DNA of 11,849 bases from Betaproteobacteria bacterium (GCA_020047725.1 JAIFNM010000148.1:1-11849); one strand, 5' to 3'; numbered from the stretch's first letter, positions 1 through 6,664 are shown. A program made the numbers and translations. Notes: generated by a model not told the origin, from the sequence alone.

Positions 1-177
1 CCGCATATCCGAGCGAGTTTGCGTGGACGCCGCCGTCCACCATCCGCTGGACGCGAGCTGCTCGTTGCTGCGAAAGCTGGAGACCAGCAGGCCAAGTGTT
101 GGCACCGCCCAGATTACGACAATCGCAAACAAGGCCAGCTGAGCAACAAGAGAGGATCGCGCCGAGTAACTCTTCAT
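1..177 (-). CDS. Carbohydrate ABC transporter permease, AglG/MalG type (partial, N-terminal 59 residues)
   Basis: This is the 5' part of a gene read leftward off the window edge; the 59 codons from the ATG at 177-175 are open to base 1. Residues 10-28 form a hydrophobic first membrane segment (LVAQLALFAIVVIWAVPTL). It is followed by GLLVSSFRSNEQLASSGWWT, the periplasmic start typical of the inner-membrane permease of alpha-glucoside or glucosylglycerol importers (AglG/GgtD, MalG family). Such proteins pair with a second permease, a binding protein and an ATPase to import sugars. A good Shine-Dalgarno (AAGGGA on the minus strand, 183-188, spacing 5) supports the start. The upstream same-strand gene is not the usual permease partner. 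The family call rests on the N-terminus only, and the EAA loop is outside the window. Confidence 0.75.
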   Translation of the reverse strand, partial: MKSYSARSSLVAQLALFAIVVIWAVPTLGLLVSSFRSNEQLASSGWWTAASTQTRSDMR

Positions 178-180
178 CGA

Positions 181-194
181 TATCCCTTGGGATA
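181..194. repeat. Small perfect inverted repeat over the permease ribosome-binding site
   Basis: TATCCC and GGGATA are separated by two bases. The palindrome covers the Shine-Dalgarno of the minus-strand permease gene. It could be a small operator or could hide the ribosome-binding site in RNA, but at six bases per arm it may be chance. Confidence 0.3.
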
Positions 195-255
195 CGTCTC
201 GATGCGACCACTTTACGCCCTTGCGATGGCCTTGGGTTTGTCGAATGCGCAGCCG

Positions 256-546
256 CTAGGTCTTGGGCTTGCGAACGAGTTGCAGGGCAAAGGCCGCATC
301 GCTTTTCGTCACGCGGCGGATCTTTTGCGGCCCCATGGCGTCGACCATGCGCACGAATTCATCGAGAGGCAGGGCGTTGGAGAACGACGTGTTGCCACTC
401 GGTTCGCTCAATTTGAAAAGGCCATCGCCTGTCAGCACCAAGTGGTAGTGGTGCCCGTCGCTCCGTGCATTCAAACGGGCGACGGCAGCAGTTGCACGGG
501 TTGAGCGCATGTGGAGTGTGGCCAAAAGGTACAGTAACCGAGCCAC
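256..546 (-). CDS. Small hypothetical protein
   Basis: This is a 96-residue frame from a GTG at 546 (weak AGAAG-like ribosome-binding site upstream), or 84 residues if the ATG at 510 is used. An in-frame stop at 574-576 rules out a longer version. I do not recognise the family. The chain has no clear signal peptide or membrane segment. Its middle (HHYHLVLTGDGLFKLSE, then LPLDEFVRMVDAMG) reads like a real mixed alpha/beta protein, ending in a basic tail (KSDAAFALQLVRKPKT). It lies 78 bases upstream of the permease gene on the same strand, so co-transcription is possible, but nothing in it suggests a transport role. A plus-strand frame over the same bases has low-complexity, Arg-rich content and is judged a shadow. 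Confidence 0.5.
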   Translation of the reverse strand: MARLLYLLATLHMRSTRATAAVARLNARSDGHHYHLVLTGDGLFKLSEPSGNTSFSNALPLDEFVRMVDAMGPQKIRRVTKSDAAFALQLVRKPKT

Positions 547-722
547 GACTATTCTTCTGAGCGGCGGCTCCTGTTATGGCAGTGATGCGGCAAGCACCCG
601 AGTTACGATCGATGGTCCCGAGCCATCATGATCCGGGAGGTTTCGGGCCAGACATGCCACACGATGTTCAGTATCTCGGACCTTGTCTGGCTGCAACCGC
701 AGAAGAATTGGCTGTCGGGCGA
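547..722. other. Intergenic spacer between two minus-strand genes
   Basis: I find no supported gene here. It holds an inverted repeat with 8-base arms (GCCAGACA at 647-654, TGTCTGGC at 684-691) around a 29-base loop, and a weaker TCCCG/CGGGA pair near 615-637. Neither is followed by a T-run on the minus strand, so they are not convincing intrinsic terminators. Confidence 0.4.
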
Positions 723-1109
723 TCAGCCGTAGTTCACGGGGTTCTTGGTCAGCCAGTGCTGGTCGCGTGTCCTTCCGATGCGCCGGCTTGCCCCATGCAC
801 CATCGATGAGGTAAGTGGTCGTGTTTTCCAGGCAAAGCTGCCAACAAAACCCGCTGCGGCACCGAGAAGCCCGCCCGTGATCACGCCGCGAAGCGGTTTG
901 CGATCATCCGTCAGTACGCCAAAGATGGCGCCGGCCAACACACCGATCGTCGCGGCTTGCCACGACTCCTGTGCCGCCTCTGTTATCAGGTCACCTGCGT
1001 CGGGTGATTCCAGTACGGTTTTGCGCCCTTCTTTTGCACCTTCAACGCCGGACTCAACCAATTCCTGCCCGTAAGCCAGGTTCGACTTGATCTTTTCGGA
1101 AATGCTCAT
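723..1109 (-). CDS. Small glycine-rich two-helix membrane protein of unknown function
   Basis: The protein has 128 residues. The start is set at the ATG 1109-1107 because a strong AGGAG lies nine bases upstream; an open extension to 1226 has no such support. Residues 1-48 are a charged, probably amphipathic helix region (MSISEKIKSNLAYGQELVES, then a KEGRK stretch). Residues about 50-67 (WQAATIGVLAGAIFGVLT) and 75-94 (GVITGGLLGAAAGFVGSFAW) are two membrane segments rich in Gly/Ala in a glycine-zipper style, joined by a short charged turn (DDRKPLR). A basic tail (SRRIGRTRDQHW) follows. No enzyme motif is visible. Small proteins of this shape are often inner-membrane or stress-associated, but I cannot assign a function. 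It ends about 180 bases before the next minus-strand gene. Confidence 0.7.
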   Translation of the reverse strand: MSISEKIKSNLAYGQELVESGVEGAKEGRKTVLESPDAGDLITEAAQESWQAATIGVLAGAIFGVLTDDRKPLRGVITGGLLGAAAGFVGSFAWKTRPLTSSMVHGASRRIGRTRDQHWLTKNPVNYG

Positions 1110-1624
1110 TTGGTAATTCTCCTGTTGCATTGTAGAAAACCGGACAGTTTGATCTGCACGATTGCCAATCCTGAATCGCTGACACCAGCATCTCACCTGT
1201 GAGTGGGTGGCGTCAATCCAGTTCAAATGATAGCGAATAATAACGAGCTAATAAAAAATTCCGGAAAATATCCATGAAATCAATACTCCGGTGGGGGCGA
1301 GCGACACAGAAAAAGTGCAGTCGCGAATAGCTTTGTCAGATATCTGGCGCGGTTGGCGTAGTGCTGACGCTTGTGATCCTCACGGCAGAATGCCTGAATG
1401 GCAATAAACACGGCAATCTTGAAGGTGCGTGTCGCGTAAGCCAATAAGCATGCGGGTTGCGCGGCATACCCTTCGTAGATCACCTGTTGACAAGCATCAC
1501 AGGGCTGGTCCTCCATTGCGGTGCAGTCTTTCAGCCGGTTTGGCGACAATCTTGTCAGACAAACACGGCATTGGCCGCTAAACTGGCGTCCGCGCGTAAA
1601 CAGCGAATCGAATAAGGAACAAGA
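1110..1624. other. 515-base region without a convincing gene
   Basis: This stretch separates the divergent small membrane protein (minus) and the 124-residue protein (plus), so it should hold promoters for both. There is an AT-rich patch at about 1225-1275 including TTCCGGAA. Near 1552-1562 lies the palindrome TTGTC-A-GACAA, about 70 bases before the plus-strand gene. I see no promoter with both good -35 and -10 elements. A minus-strand frame at 1516-1280 could encode a 78-residue Cys-containing peptide (CDAC near its start, a hydrophobic stretch FKIAVFIAIQAF). It has no ribosome-binding site and unremarkable codon choice, so I do not call it a gene. Confidence 0.5.
1119..1123 (-). promoter_or_regulatory. 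Shine-Dalgarno AGGAG that decides the start of the small membrane protein
   Basis: AGGAG on the minus strand lies nine bases before the ATG at 1109. It argues against the longer reading that would begin at 1226. Confidence 0.7.
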
Positions 1625-1999
1625 ATGGAAAACAAGGCAGAAATCCAGCGCATTACCGGCCTGGTCGCCGGGGCAATGCAGTTGTCCACCGATCCAGTGA
1701 CGGCGGCCGGTGCCATGCACGTTTCATCGCTCGGGATCGTGAACGTTGAGCAGGCCAATCATCTGGCGCGCTGCATCGCCGTCTTCACGACCGATGATGC
1801 ACTGGCGGATGAGCTGGAAGAGATCGTCGATGAATCGCCCGCCTTCCTGGCCAGCCAGGTCATCACCTTGAGTCACAAGCTGGAGAAGTTTTCCGGCAAG
1901 CACGCCGATCTCGAACAGCAGGTATGGACACTCATCTATGCCGGGCGTCGCGAACGTTCGCGCGTCTTGAAAACGCTGGCACGGCGGAGCGTGGTCTAG
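1625..1999 (+). CDS. Hypothetical 124-residue helical cytoplasmic protein
   Basis: The start ATG is supported by AAGGA at 1614-1618, six bases upstream. The protein looks all-helical and soluble: no signal peptide, no membrane segment and no Cys cluster. An acidic middle (DDALADELEEIVDES, about residues 57-71) is followed by a helix-forming stretch (FLASQVITLSHKLEKFSGKH) and a very basic end (GRRERSRVLKTLARRSVV) that could bind nucleic acid or an acidic partner; that is inference. I do not recognise the family. It lies about 95 bases before the -10 element of hemA and is probably a separate transcript. Opposing minus-strand frames over the same bases look like shadows. Confidence 0.65.
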   Translation: MENKAEIQRITGLVAGAMQLSTDPVTAAGAMHVSSLGIVNVEQANHLARCIAVFTTDDALADELEEIVDESPAFLASQVITLSHKLEKFSGKHADLEQQVWTLIYAGRRERSRVLKTLARRSVV

Positions 2000-2089
2000 C
2001 GCGGATTCGGCATTTCGCGGTCGTGTTCTAAAGCCTTCATTGATCGCCATTGCCTTGATCTTCGTCATCCCGAGAGGGAGTAGGGCGGG

Positions 2090-2098
2090 TGCTATAAT
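2090..2098 (+). promoter_or_regulatory. Extended -10 promoter element for hemA
   Basis: TGCTATAAT is a perfect TATAAT with the TG extension. No good -35 hexamer sits 16-18 bases upstream, as is common for extended -10 promoters. It predicts a start near 2105 and a leader of about 62 bases before hemA. Confidence 0.7.
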
Positions 2099-2137
2099 CG
2101 ACCGCTATCCTGACTGTCCTGGCTATCCTAGCGGTTG
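2099..2137 (+). promoter_or_regulatory. Inverted repeat / 5' leader hairpin upstream of hemA
   Basis: ACCGCTA (2101-2107) pairs with TAGCGGT (2129-2135). A G-T pair and a C-G pair extend this to nine bases per arm (2099-2107 with 2129-2137), around a 21-base loop. The loop region also carries a direct repeat, GCTATCCT, at 2104-2111 and 2122-2129. It begins at the predicted transcription start. It may be a leader hairpin that stabilises the mRNA or gates translation, or a DNA operator. Confidence 0.4.
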
Positions 2138-2166
2138 AACAGCAAACCCAATCCTTCCCACTGCTC

Positions 2167-3414
2167 ATGGCGCTTTTTACTCTCGGCATCAATCACCGCA
2201 CGGCACCGCTTTCGGTTCGCGAGCATGTGGCGTTCCATGCCGAGGAATTGCGCCGAGCGCTTGCCGATCTGGCCAGTGGCGGGCGGGTGCATGAAGCCGC
2301 GATTCTGTCGACCTGCAATCGCACCGAGCTGTATTTTCAGGCCGATACGCCGCAAGCCGCCATTGAATGGCTCGCTGACTATCGCCGCTTGAGGCACCAC
2401 GACATTGAACCTTACCTTTACACCCACCCGGAGCGCGAGGCGGTGCGTCACGCCTTCCGCGTCGCCAGCGGACTCGATTCGATGGTGCTTGGCGAGCCGC
2501 AGATTCTCGGCCAAATGAAAGAAGCGGCGCGTATCGCCCGTGAGTCGGGAACGCTCGGTACGACCTTGAACAAGTTGTTTCAGAATTCGTTTGCCGTGGC
2601 CAAGGATGTGCGTTCGACCACCGCCATCGGCGCCAACATCGTATCCATGGCCGCCGCCGCGGTGCGTCTGGCTGAGCGCATCTTCGAACGTATCGCTGAC
2701 CAGAAGGTGTTGTTCATCGGCGCCGGCGAGATGATCGAGTTATGTGCGACGCATTTTGCGGCGAAAAAACCGAAGCAGATTGTCATCGCCAACCGGACGA
2801 TTGATCGCGGTCGTGCACTGGCGGATCGTTTCGGTGCGACGGCGATCCGTCTTGAAGATGTTGGCGAACGCCTGTCCGAGTTCGATATCGTTGTGTCCTG
2901 CACTGCCAGCCAGTTGCCGATCATTGGTCTGGGGTTGGTCGAGCGGGCAATCAAGGCGCGCCGTCACCGACCGATGTTCATGGTCGACCTGGCCGTGCCG
3001 CGCGACGTTGAGCTTGAAGTCGGCGAGCTGGACGACGTTTTTCTGTACACCGTCGATGACCTCGCGCAGGTCGTCGAAACCGGCATGGAGTCACGGCAGA
3101 CGGCGGTCGTCGATGCCGAAACCATTGTTGCCGCGCGTGTCGATAGCTTTCTGCTCTGGTTGCAAACGCGCGAGACGGTGCCGGTGATCCGCTCGCTGCG
3201 CGACACCGCCGAACGCACCCGTCGTCATGAAATGGAGCACGCGCTCAAGTTGTTGGCCAAGGGCGACGATCCGGCGGCGGTGCTTGATCACCTGTCGCAC
3301 CGCTTGACCAACAAGTTTCTGCACGCGCCAACACACGCGCTGAGCCAGGCCGAGGGTGACCGCAGCGAACTGCAGTCGATGGCGACTCGGCTGTTTAACC
3401 TGCATCACGATTGA
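2167..3414 (+). CDS. hemA: Glutamyl-tRNA reductase
   Basis: HemA reduces glutamyl-tRNA(Glu) with NADPH to glutamate-1-semialdehyde, the first committed step of the C5 pathway to heme and other tetrapyrroles. The protein has 415 residues, the usual family length. GINHRTAP is at residues 7-14 and STCNRTELY at 48-56, with catalytic Cys50. The tRNA/substrate segment GLDSMVLGEPQILGQ is at 102-116. The NADPH-binding loop GAGEM at 185-189 is followed by the NRT..RG motif, and a helical C-terminal dimerisation region closes the chain. The ATG at 2167 gives the canonical N-terminus MALFTLGINHR, but I see no Shine-Dalgarno in front of it, so translation may be weak or regulated. It heads the cluster with prfA and prmC; the prfA ATG follows the stop by six bases. 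Confidence 0.97.
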   Translation: MALFTLGINHRTAPLSVREHVAFHAEELRRALADLASGGRVHEAAILSTCNRTELYFQADTPQAAIEWLADYRRLRHHDIEPYLYTHPEREAVRHAFRVASGLDSMVLGEPQILGQMKEAARIARESGTLGTTLNKLFQNSFAVAKDVRSTTAIGANIVSMAAAAVRLAERIFERIADQKVLFIGAGEMIELCATHFAAKKPKQIVIANRTIDRGRALADRFGATAIRLEDVGERLSEFDIVVSCTASQLPIIGLGLVERAIKARRHRPMFMVDLAVPRDVELEVGELDDVFLYTVDDLAQVVETGMESRQTAVVDAETIVAARVDSFLLWLQTRETVPVIRSLRDTAERTRRHEMEHALKLLAKGDDPAAVLDHLSHRLTNKFLHAPTHALSQAEGDRSELQSMATRLFNLHHD

Positions 3415-3420
3415 TTGACT

Positions 3421-4506
3421 ATGAAACAAAGTATTCGCGACAAACTTGAAAATCTCGTTGGCCGTCTGGACGAACTGGATCGCATTCTGGCGAGCGGCGA
3501 GGCGACCAAGGACATGGATCAGTACCGCAAGCTGACGCGCGAGCATTCTGATCTTGGGCCGGTGGTTGCGCTCTACCAGACCTGGCGCTCAACCGAGGCC
3601 GACCTGCAGTCGGCGCAGGAGATGATGGCCGATCCGGAAATGAAGGAACTCGCCGAAGCGGAAATGAAGTCGGCCAAGGAGCGTCTGCCCGAAATCGAGA
3701 GCGAGTTACAGAAGTTGCTGCTGCCAAAGGACGCCAATGACGACCGCAACGTCTTCCTGGAAATCCGTGCCGGGACAGGCGGTGACGAGTCGGCGCTGTT
3801 CGCCGGCAACCTGTTTCGCATGTACACCCGCTTTGCCGAGCGTCAGCGCTGGCAGGTCGAGGTGGTTTCGACCAGCGAATCGGATGTCGGCGGCTACAAG
3901 GAAGTGATCGCTCGCATTGTTGGCCAGGGCGTGTATTCACGGCTCAAATTCGAATCAGGCGCGCACCGCGTGCAACGCGTGCCGGAAACCGAAGCGCAGG
4001 GCCGCATCCACACCTCTGCATGTACCGTCGCGGTGATGCCGGAAGCCGACGAACTGGAAGATGTGCAGATCAATCCGTCCGAAATTCGCATCGATACTTT
4101 CCGTGCCTCGGGTGCCGGCGGGCAGCACATCAACAAGACTGATTCGGCGATCCGCATCGTCCACCTGCCGACCGGTATCGTCGTTGAATGCCAGGACGGG
4201 CGCTCGCAACACAAGAACAAGGCGCAGGCCATGTCGGTGCTGGTAGCACGCATCAAGGACGCGCAGGAACGCGAGCAGCACGCGAAAATCGCCTCTGAGC
4301 GCAAGAGCCTGATTGGCAGCGGCGACCGTTCCGAGCGCATCCGCACCTACAACTTTCCGCAAGGCCGGGTGACCGACCATCGTATAAACCTGACGCTCTA
4401 CAAGATCGACTCGATCATGGACGGTGATCTCGATGAAGTTGTTGGCGCACTGGCCAACGAACATCAGGCCGAGCAACTCGCCGCGCTGGCCGATTCGGAG
4501 CTATGA
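3421..4506 (+). CDS. prfA: Peptide chain release factor 1
   Basis: RF1 reads UAA and UAG in the ribosomal A site and triggers peptide release. The start is taken at the ATG 3421 (MKQSIRDKLENL), giving 361 residues against 360 in E. coli. A TTG two codons upstream is open but unlikely. The stop-reading PxT motif is present as PET within RVPETEAQGRIHTS. The catalytic GGQ is at residues 233-235 in SGAGGQHINKTDSA, the same position as in E. coli. The conserved ends ECQDGRSQHKNKAQ and YNFPQGRVTDHRINLTLY are also present. It starts six bases after hemA and its stop overlaps the prmC start (ATGA), which suggests translational coupling with the enzyme that methylates the GGQ glutamine. Confidence 0.97.
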   Translation: MKQSIRDKLENLVGRLDELDRILASGEATKDMDQYRKLTREHSDLGPVVALYQTWRSTEADLQSAQEMMADPEMKELAEAEMKSAKERLPEIESELQKLLLPKDANDDRNVFLEIRAGTGGDESALFAGNLFRMYTRFAERQRWQVEVVSTSESDVGGYKEVIARIVGQGVYSRLKFESGAHRVQRVPETEAQGRIHTSACTVAVMPEADELEDVQINPSEIRIDTFRASGAGGQHINKTDSAIRIVHLPTGIVVECQDGRSQHKNKAQAMSVLVARIKDAQEREQHAKIASERKSLIGSGDRSERIRTYNFPQGRVTDHRINLTLYKIDSIMDGDLDEVVGALANEHQAEQLAALADSEL

Positions 4507-5327
4507 CGGAGGGTATCGGCGACGCCTGGCGGCGGGCCAGCCAGCGTATTGCGCGGCTTGATGCGCGGCTGCTGCTGGAGCAGGTCTGTGGTTGTACCCA
4601 TGTCGATCTGATCGCGCATCCGGAGCGCAAACTGCTGGCTGCCGAGGCGTCACAGTTCGATGTGCTGGTGGAGCGTCGCGCAGTGGGCGAGCCTTTGGCT
4701 TATCTGGTTGGCAGCGCGTTCTTCTATGGCCTCGAATTCTCCGTTTCGCCTGCGGTACTGATTCCCCGCCCGGATACCGAGGTGCTGGTCGAACAGGCAA
4801 AAAAACGTGCGCAAACGTATGCAGCACCGCGCATCGTCGATCTGGGAACCGGCTCTGGAATCGTTGCCATCGTGCTGGCGCGTTTGTGCCCGTCAGCACT
4901 GCTTACGGCGGTTGATGTGTCTGTTGCAGCGCTTGATGTGGCGCGTCGCAATGCCACCCGGTACGGCGCGCAAATCCGTTTCCTCCCTGGTGACTGGTAT
5001 GCGCCGCTCGACGCTGAACGTTTCGACCTGATCGTTTCCAATCCACCGTACGTGGCCGATGGTGACCCTCACTTGCTGCAAAACGGCTTGCCGTTTGAAC
5101 CGCAACAGGCATTGACCGACGGTACTCGCGATGGAATGGCGTGCATCCGGAGCATCATCGAGGGCGCGCATCCGCATTTGTTGCCCGGCGGTTGCTTGTT
5201 GATTGAACATGGCTACGATCAGGCTGTCAAAGTTCGAGAATTGCTGAAGGCAGCAGGTTTTTCCGATGTTGACTCCTGGCGCGATAGCGCAGCGATTGAA
5301 CGAGTCAGCGGCGGTTGCCTGCCTTGA
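4503..5327 (+). CDS. prmC: Peptide chain release factor N5-glutamine methyltransferase
   Basis: PrmC (HemK) uses S-adenosylmethionine to methylate the glutamine of the GGQ motif in RF1 and RF2, raising release efficiency. The protein has 274 residues. An N-terminal helical domain binds the release factor (about 1-75). Then come the linker motif IPRPDTE (87-93), the SAM-binding loop DLGTGSG (113-119), the acidic strand end AVD (136-138) and the catalytic NPPY (180-183), which holds the target glutamine. GGCLLIEHGYDQ near 229-240 is also typical. It overlaps prfA by four bases (ATGA) and so is probably translated by coupled re-initiation. Its historical name hemK comes from this hemA-prfA linkage; it is not a heme enzyme. 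Its stop overlaps the candidate -35 of grxD. Confidence 0.95.
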   Translation: MTEGIGDAWRRASQRIARLDARLLLEQVCGCTHVDLIAHPERKLLAAEASQFDVLVERRAVGEPLAYLVGSAFFYGLEFSVSPAVLIPRPDTEVLVEQAKKRAQTYAAPRIVDLGTGSGIVAIVLARLCPSALLTAVDVSVAALDVARRNATRYGAQIRFLPGDWYAPLDAERFDLIVSNPPYVADGDPHLLQNGLPFEPQQALTDGTRDGMACIRSIIEGAHPHLLPGGCLLIEHGYDQAVKVRELLKAAGFSDVDSWRDSAAIERVSGGCLP

Positions 5328-5352
5328 CCCAGTGGTCGTGAGCCGGTAAACT
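5324..5352 (+). promoter_or_regulatory. Candidate sigma-70 promoter for grxD
   Basis: TTGACC (5324-5329) is 17 bases from TAAACT (5347-5352). This predicts a start near 5359 and a 34-base leader that includes the ribosome-binding site at 5381-5385. The -35 overlaps the prmC stop codon. The -10 matches the consensus at four of six positions. Confidence 0.4.
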
Positions 5353-5380
5353 AATTCCCGATTGATTTACTCAACTATAA

Positions 5381-5385
5381 AGAGG
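5381..5385 (+). promoter_or_regulatory. Shine-Dalgarno AGAGG that sets the grxD start
   Basis: It lies seven bases before the ATG at 5393, which it favours over the TTG at 5387. Confidence 0.6.
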
Positions 5386-5392
5386 TTTGTTA

Positions 5393-5716
5393 ATGGATGT
5401 GCAGGAACTGATCAAGGAACAGGTCACAGGTAATCCCGTGGTGCTTTACATGAAGGGCACACCAAAGGCGCCGATGTGCGGCTTTTCAGCAACGGCGGTG
5501 CAGATTCTGCAAGCCTGCAATGTGCCGCTGTTCTTCAGCGTCAACGTGCTTGAAGATCAGGCGATTCGCGATGGCATCAAGATCTATGGCGACTGGCCGA
5601 CCATTCCCCAGCTTTATGTTCGCGGCGAACTGGTTGGCGGCTCAGACATCATGCGCGAGATGTATCAGAGCGGCGAACTCAAGACCTTGCTCGAAGGTAT
5701 TGCCGCGCCGGACTGA
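5393..5716 (+). CDS. grxD: Monothiol glutaredoxin, Grx4 family (CGFS type)
   Basis: The protein has 107 residues. Monothiol CGFS glutaredoxins bind a [2Fe-2S] cluster with glutathione as a dimer, and carry or deliver clusters in the cytosol, partnering BolA proteins. The active site CGFS is at residues 29-32, preceded by the glutathione-contacting KGTPKAPM. The cis-Pro element DWPTIPQLYVRGELVGGSDI follows, with a Ser where some homologues have Cys in GGCD. The ATG at 5393 has AGAGG at seven bases. The gene lies 65 bases after prmC, with a candidate promoter of its own, so it may be both read-through and independently transcribed. Its last 52 bases are also the 3' end of a convergent minus-strand hydrolase gene. 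Confidence 0.96.
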   Translation: MDVQELIKEQVTGNPVVLYMKGTPKAPMCGFSATAVQILQACNVPLFFSVNVLEDQAIRDGIKIYGDWPTIPQLYVRGELVGGSDIMREMYQSGELKTLLEGIAAPD

Positions 5717-6624
5717 TAGTCCGTTTCCCCGTTTTTCTTGAACCGCATCGCGTCGGCGACGAAACTCAACACCTCGTCGGCGCGCGTGCGCAATCCCTCA
5801 TAGTCTTCGTGGTTGCCTTCAACCAGCAACAGGCGTGTGCTCTCCTTGCGTGATTCGGCATGGAGCAGTTGGGCGTCTTCCACCGGCACGGTCGTGTCGT
5901 CAACTCCATGCGCCAGCAGCACCGGGCAGTCGATGTCTCCGATTCTGTTCTGTGGCGCGATATCCTCAAAACTGTAGCCGATCACGCGCTGGATGTAGCT
6001 CAGCGTGTACCAGCCGAATGGAATGAAGGGTACGGACTTTGATGCCAGGTAGCGGCGCATGATTCGTTCCGGGTGTGCAAAAGACGCCAGACTGACGACG
6101 GCGGCGATTTCCTTGCGCCGTGAAGCGACCAGCAGGGCGGCGGCAGCACCAACGGAATGACCGATCAGCCCGATTCGGGACGTATCGGTTTCGGGTTGTT
6201 GCAACAGCCAGTCCAGCGCACTTTCAAGATCTTCGGCAAAGCGGGGCAGCGAGGAAAATGAGTCGTCTTCACTGGCGCCGTGGCTGCGTGCGTCGACAAA
6301 CAGCAGCGCGTAGCCCGAGTGATAAAACGGGTCGGCCAGCGGCAGCATCATCTCGCTGTTGCCACCCCAGCCATGGAGAATGATCAGGGTCGGCGCGGGC
6401 CGGTCGCTGGCAGCAGGGATATGCCAGCCGTGAAGCTGCTTGTTGTTCGAGGTCGGCAGGAAAACATCTTTGAACGGCAGACCGAACGCCGACGGATCGT
6501 CCTTGGCGCTGATTCTTGGGGCGCGCATCCAGGTCCGGATGGCCGCGTTGAAGGCCATCAATGACAGTGCAGCAATTGTCGCAACCCCGACCAGCGGGCG
6601 AAGGATAGAGCGGGAATTGACCAT
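5665..6624 (-). CDS. Membrane-anchored alpha/beta hydrolase
   Basis: The protein has 319 residues. The ATG at 6624 has GAGGT (6631-6635 on the minus strand) six bases upstream. Residues about 8-28 are hydrophobic (LRPLVGVATIAALSLMAFNAA), an uncleaved anchor or signal. The body is an alpha/beta hydrolase: oxyanion region HGWGGN (84-89), nucleophile elbow GHSVG (155-159, Ser157), acid in HGVDDTTVP (probably Asp243) and His272 in GNHED. Relatives include esterases, lipases and peptidases of the BAAT/acyl-hydrolase or YqkD-like groups, so the substrate cannot be read from the sequence. The last about 17 residues are encoded antisense to grxD and look non-conserved. It diverges from the lipoprotein gene. 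Confidence 0.85.
   Translation of the reverse strand: MVNSRSILRPLVGVATIAALSLMAFNAAIRTWMRAPRISAKDDPSAFGLPFKDVFLPTSNNKQLHGWHIPAASDRPAPTLIILHGWGGNSEMMLPLADPFYHSGYALLFVDARSHGASEDDSFSSLPRFAEDLESALDWLLQQPETDTSRIGLIGHSVGAAAALLVASRRKEIAAVVSLASFAHPERIMRRYLASKSVPFIPFGWYTLSYIQRVIGYSFEDIAPQNRIGDIDCPVLLAHGVDDTTVPVEDAQLLHAESRKESTRLLLVEGNHEDYEGLRTRADEVLSFVADAMRFKKNGETDYQSGAAIPSSKVLSSPL
5709..5740 (+). terminator. Probable intrinsic terminator at the grxD stop codon
   Basis: CGGACT-GAT-AGTCCG is a perfect six-base-pair hairpin with a three-base loop (5709-5723). A T-rich stretch follows (TTTCCCCGTTTTTCTTG). The grxD TGA lies in the stem-loop itself. The stem is short and the first T tract is interrupted by four C, so termination may be partial. 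Confidence 0.45.
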
Positions 6625-6664
6625 TGTTCTACCTCGTCAAGAATATTCCGCAGTAAATTCTTTG

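Noticed and set aside
19..504. Plus-strand frame of 161 codons at the left edge
   Set aside because: Its first part is antisense to the permease N-terminus, which is clearly recognisable. The rest is antisense to the small minus-strand frame and has Arg/Gly-rich shadow composition.
1110..1133. TACAAT on the minus strand as -10 for the small membrane protein
   Set aside because: It has no matching -35 and would start the RNA at the edge of the AGGAG site.
1192..1204. CTCAC-CT-GTGAG palindrome as a regulator site
   Set aside because: Five-base arms are expected by chance in a region this long, and there is no second copy nearby.
1724..2068. Minus-strand frame of 114 codons opposite the 124-residue gene
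   Set aside because: The plus-strand frame has a proper ribosome-binding site and more protein-like composition; this one does not.
3091..3546. Minus-strand frame of 151 codons across the hemA/prfA junction
   Set aside because: It is antisense to two well-supported genes and lacks any recognisable domain.
3419..3940. Minus-strand frame of 173 codons across prfA
   Set aside because: Pro/Arg/Ser-rich shadow of prfA with no ribosome-binding site.
5376..5381. TATAAA as the -10 of grxD
   Set aside because: Transcription would start near 5388, after the Shine-Dalgarno at 5381-5385, so it cannot make the natural grxD leader. No -35 matches it.
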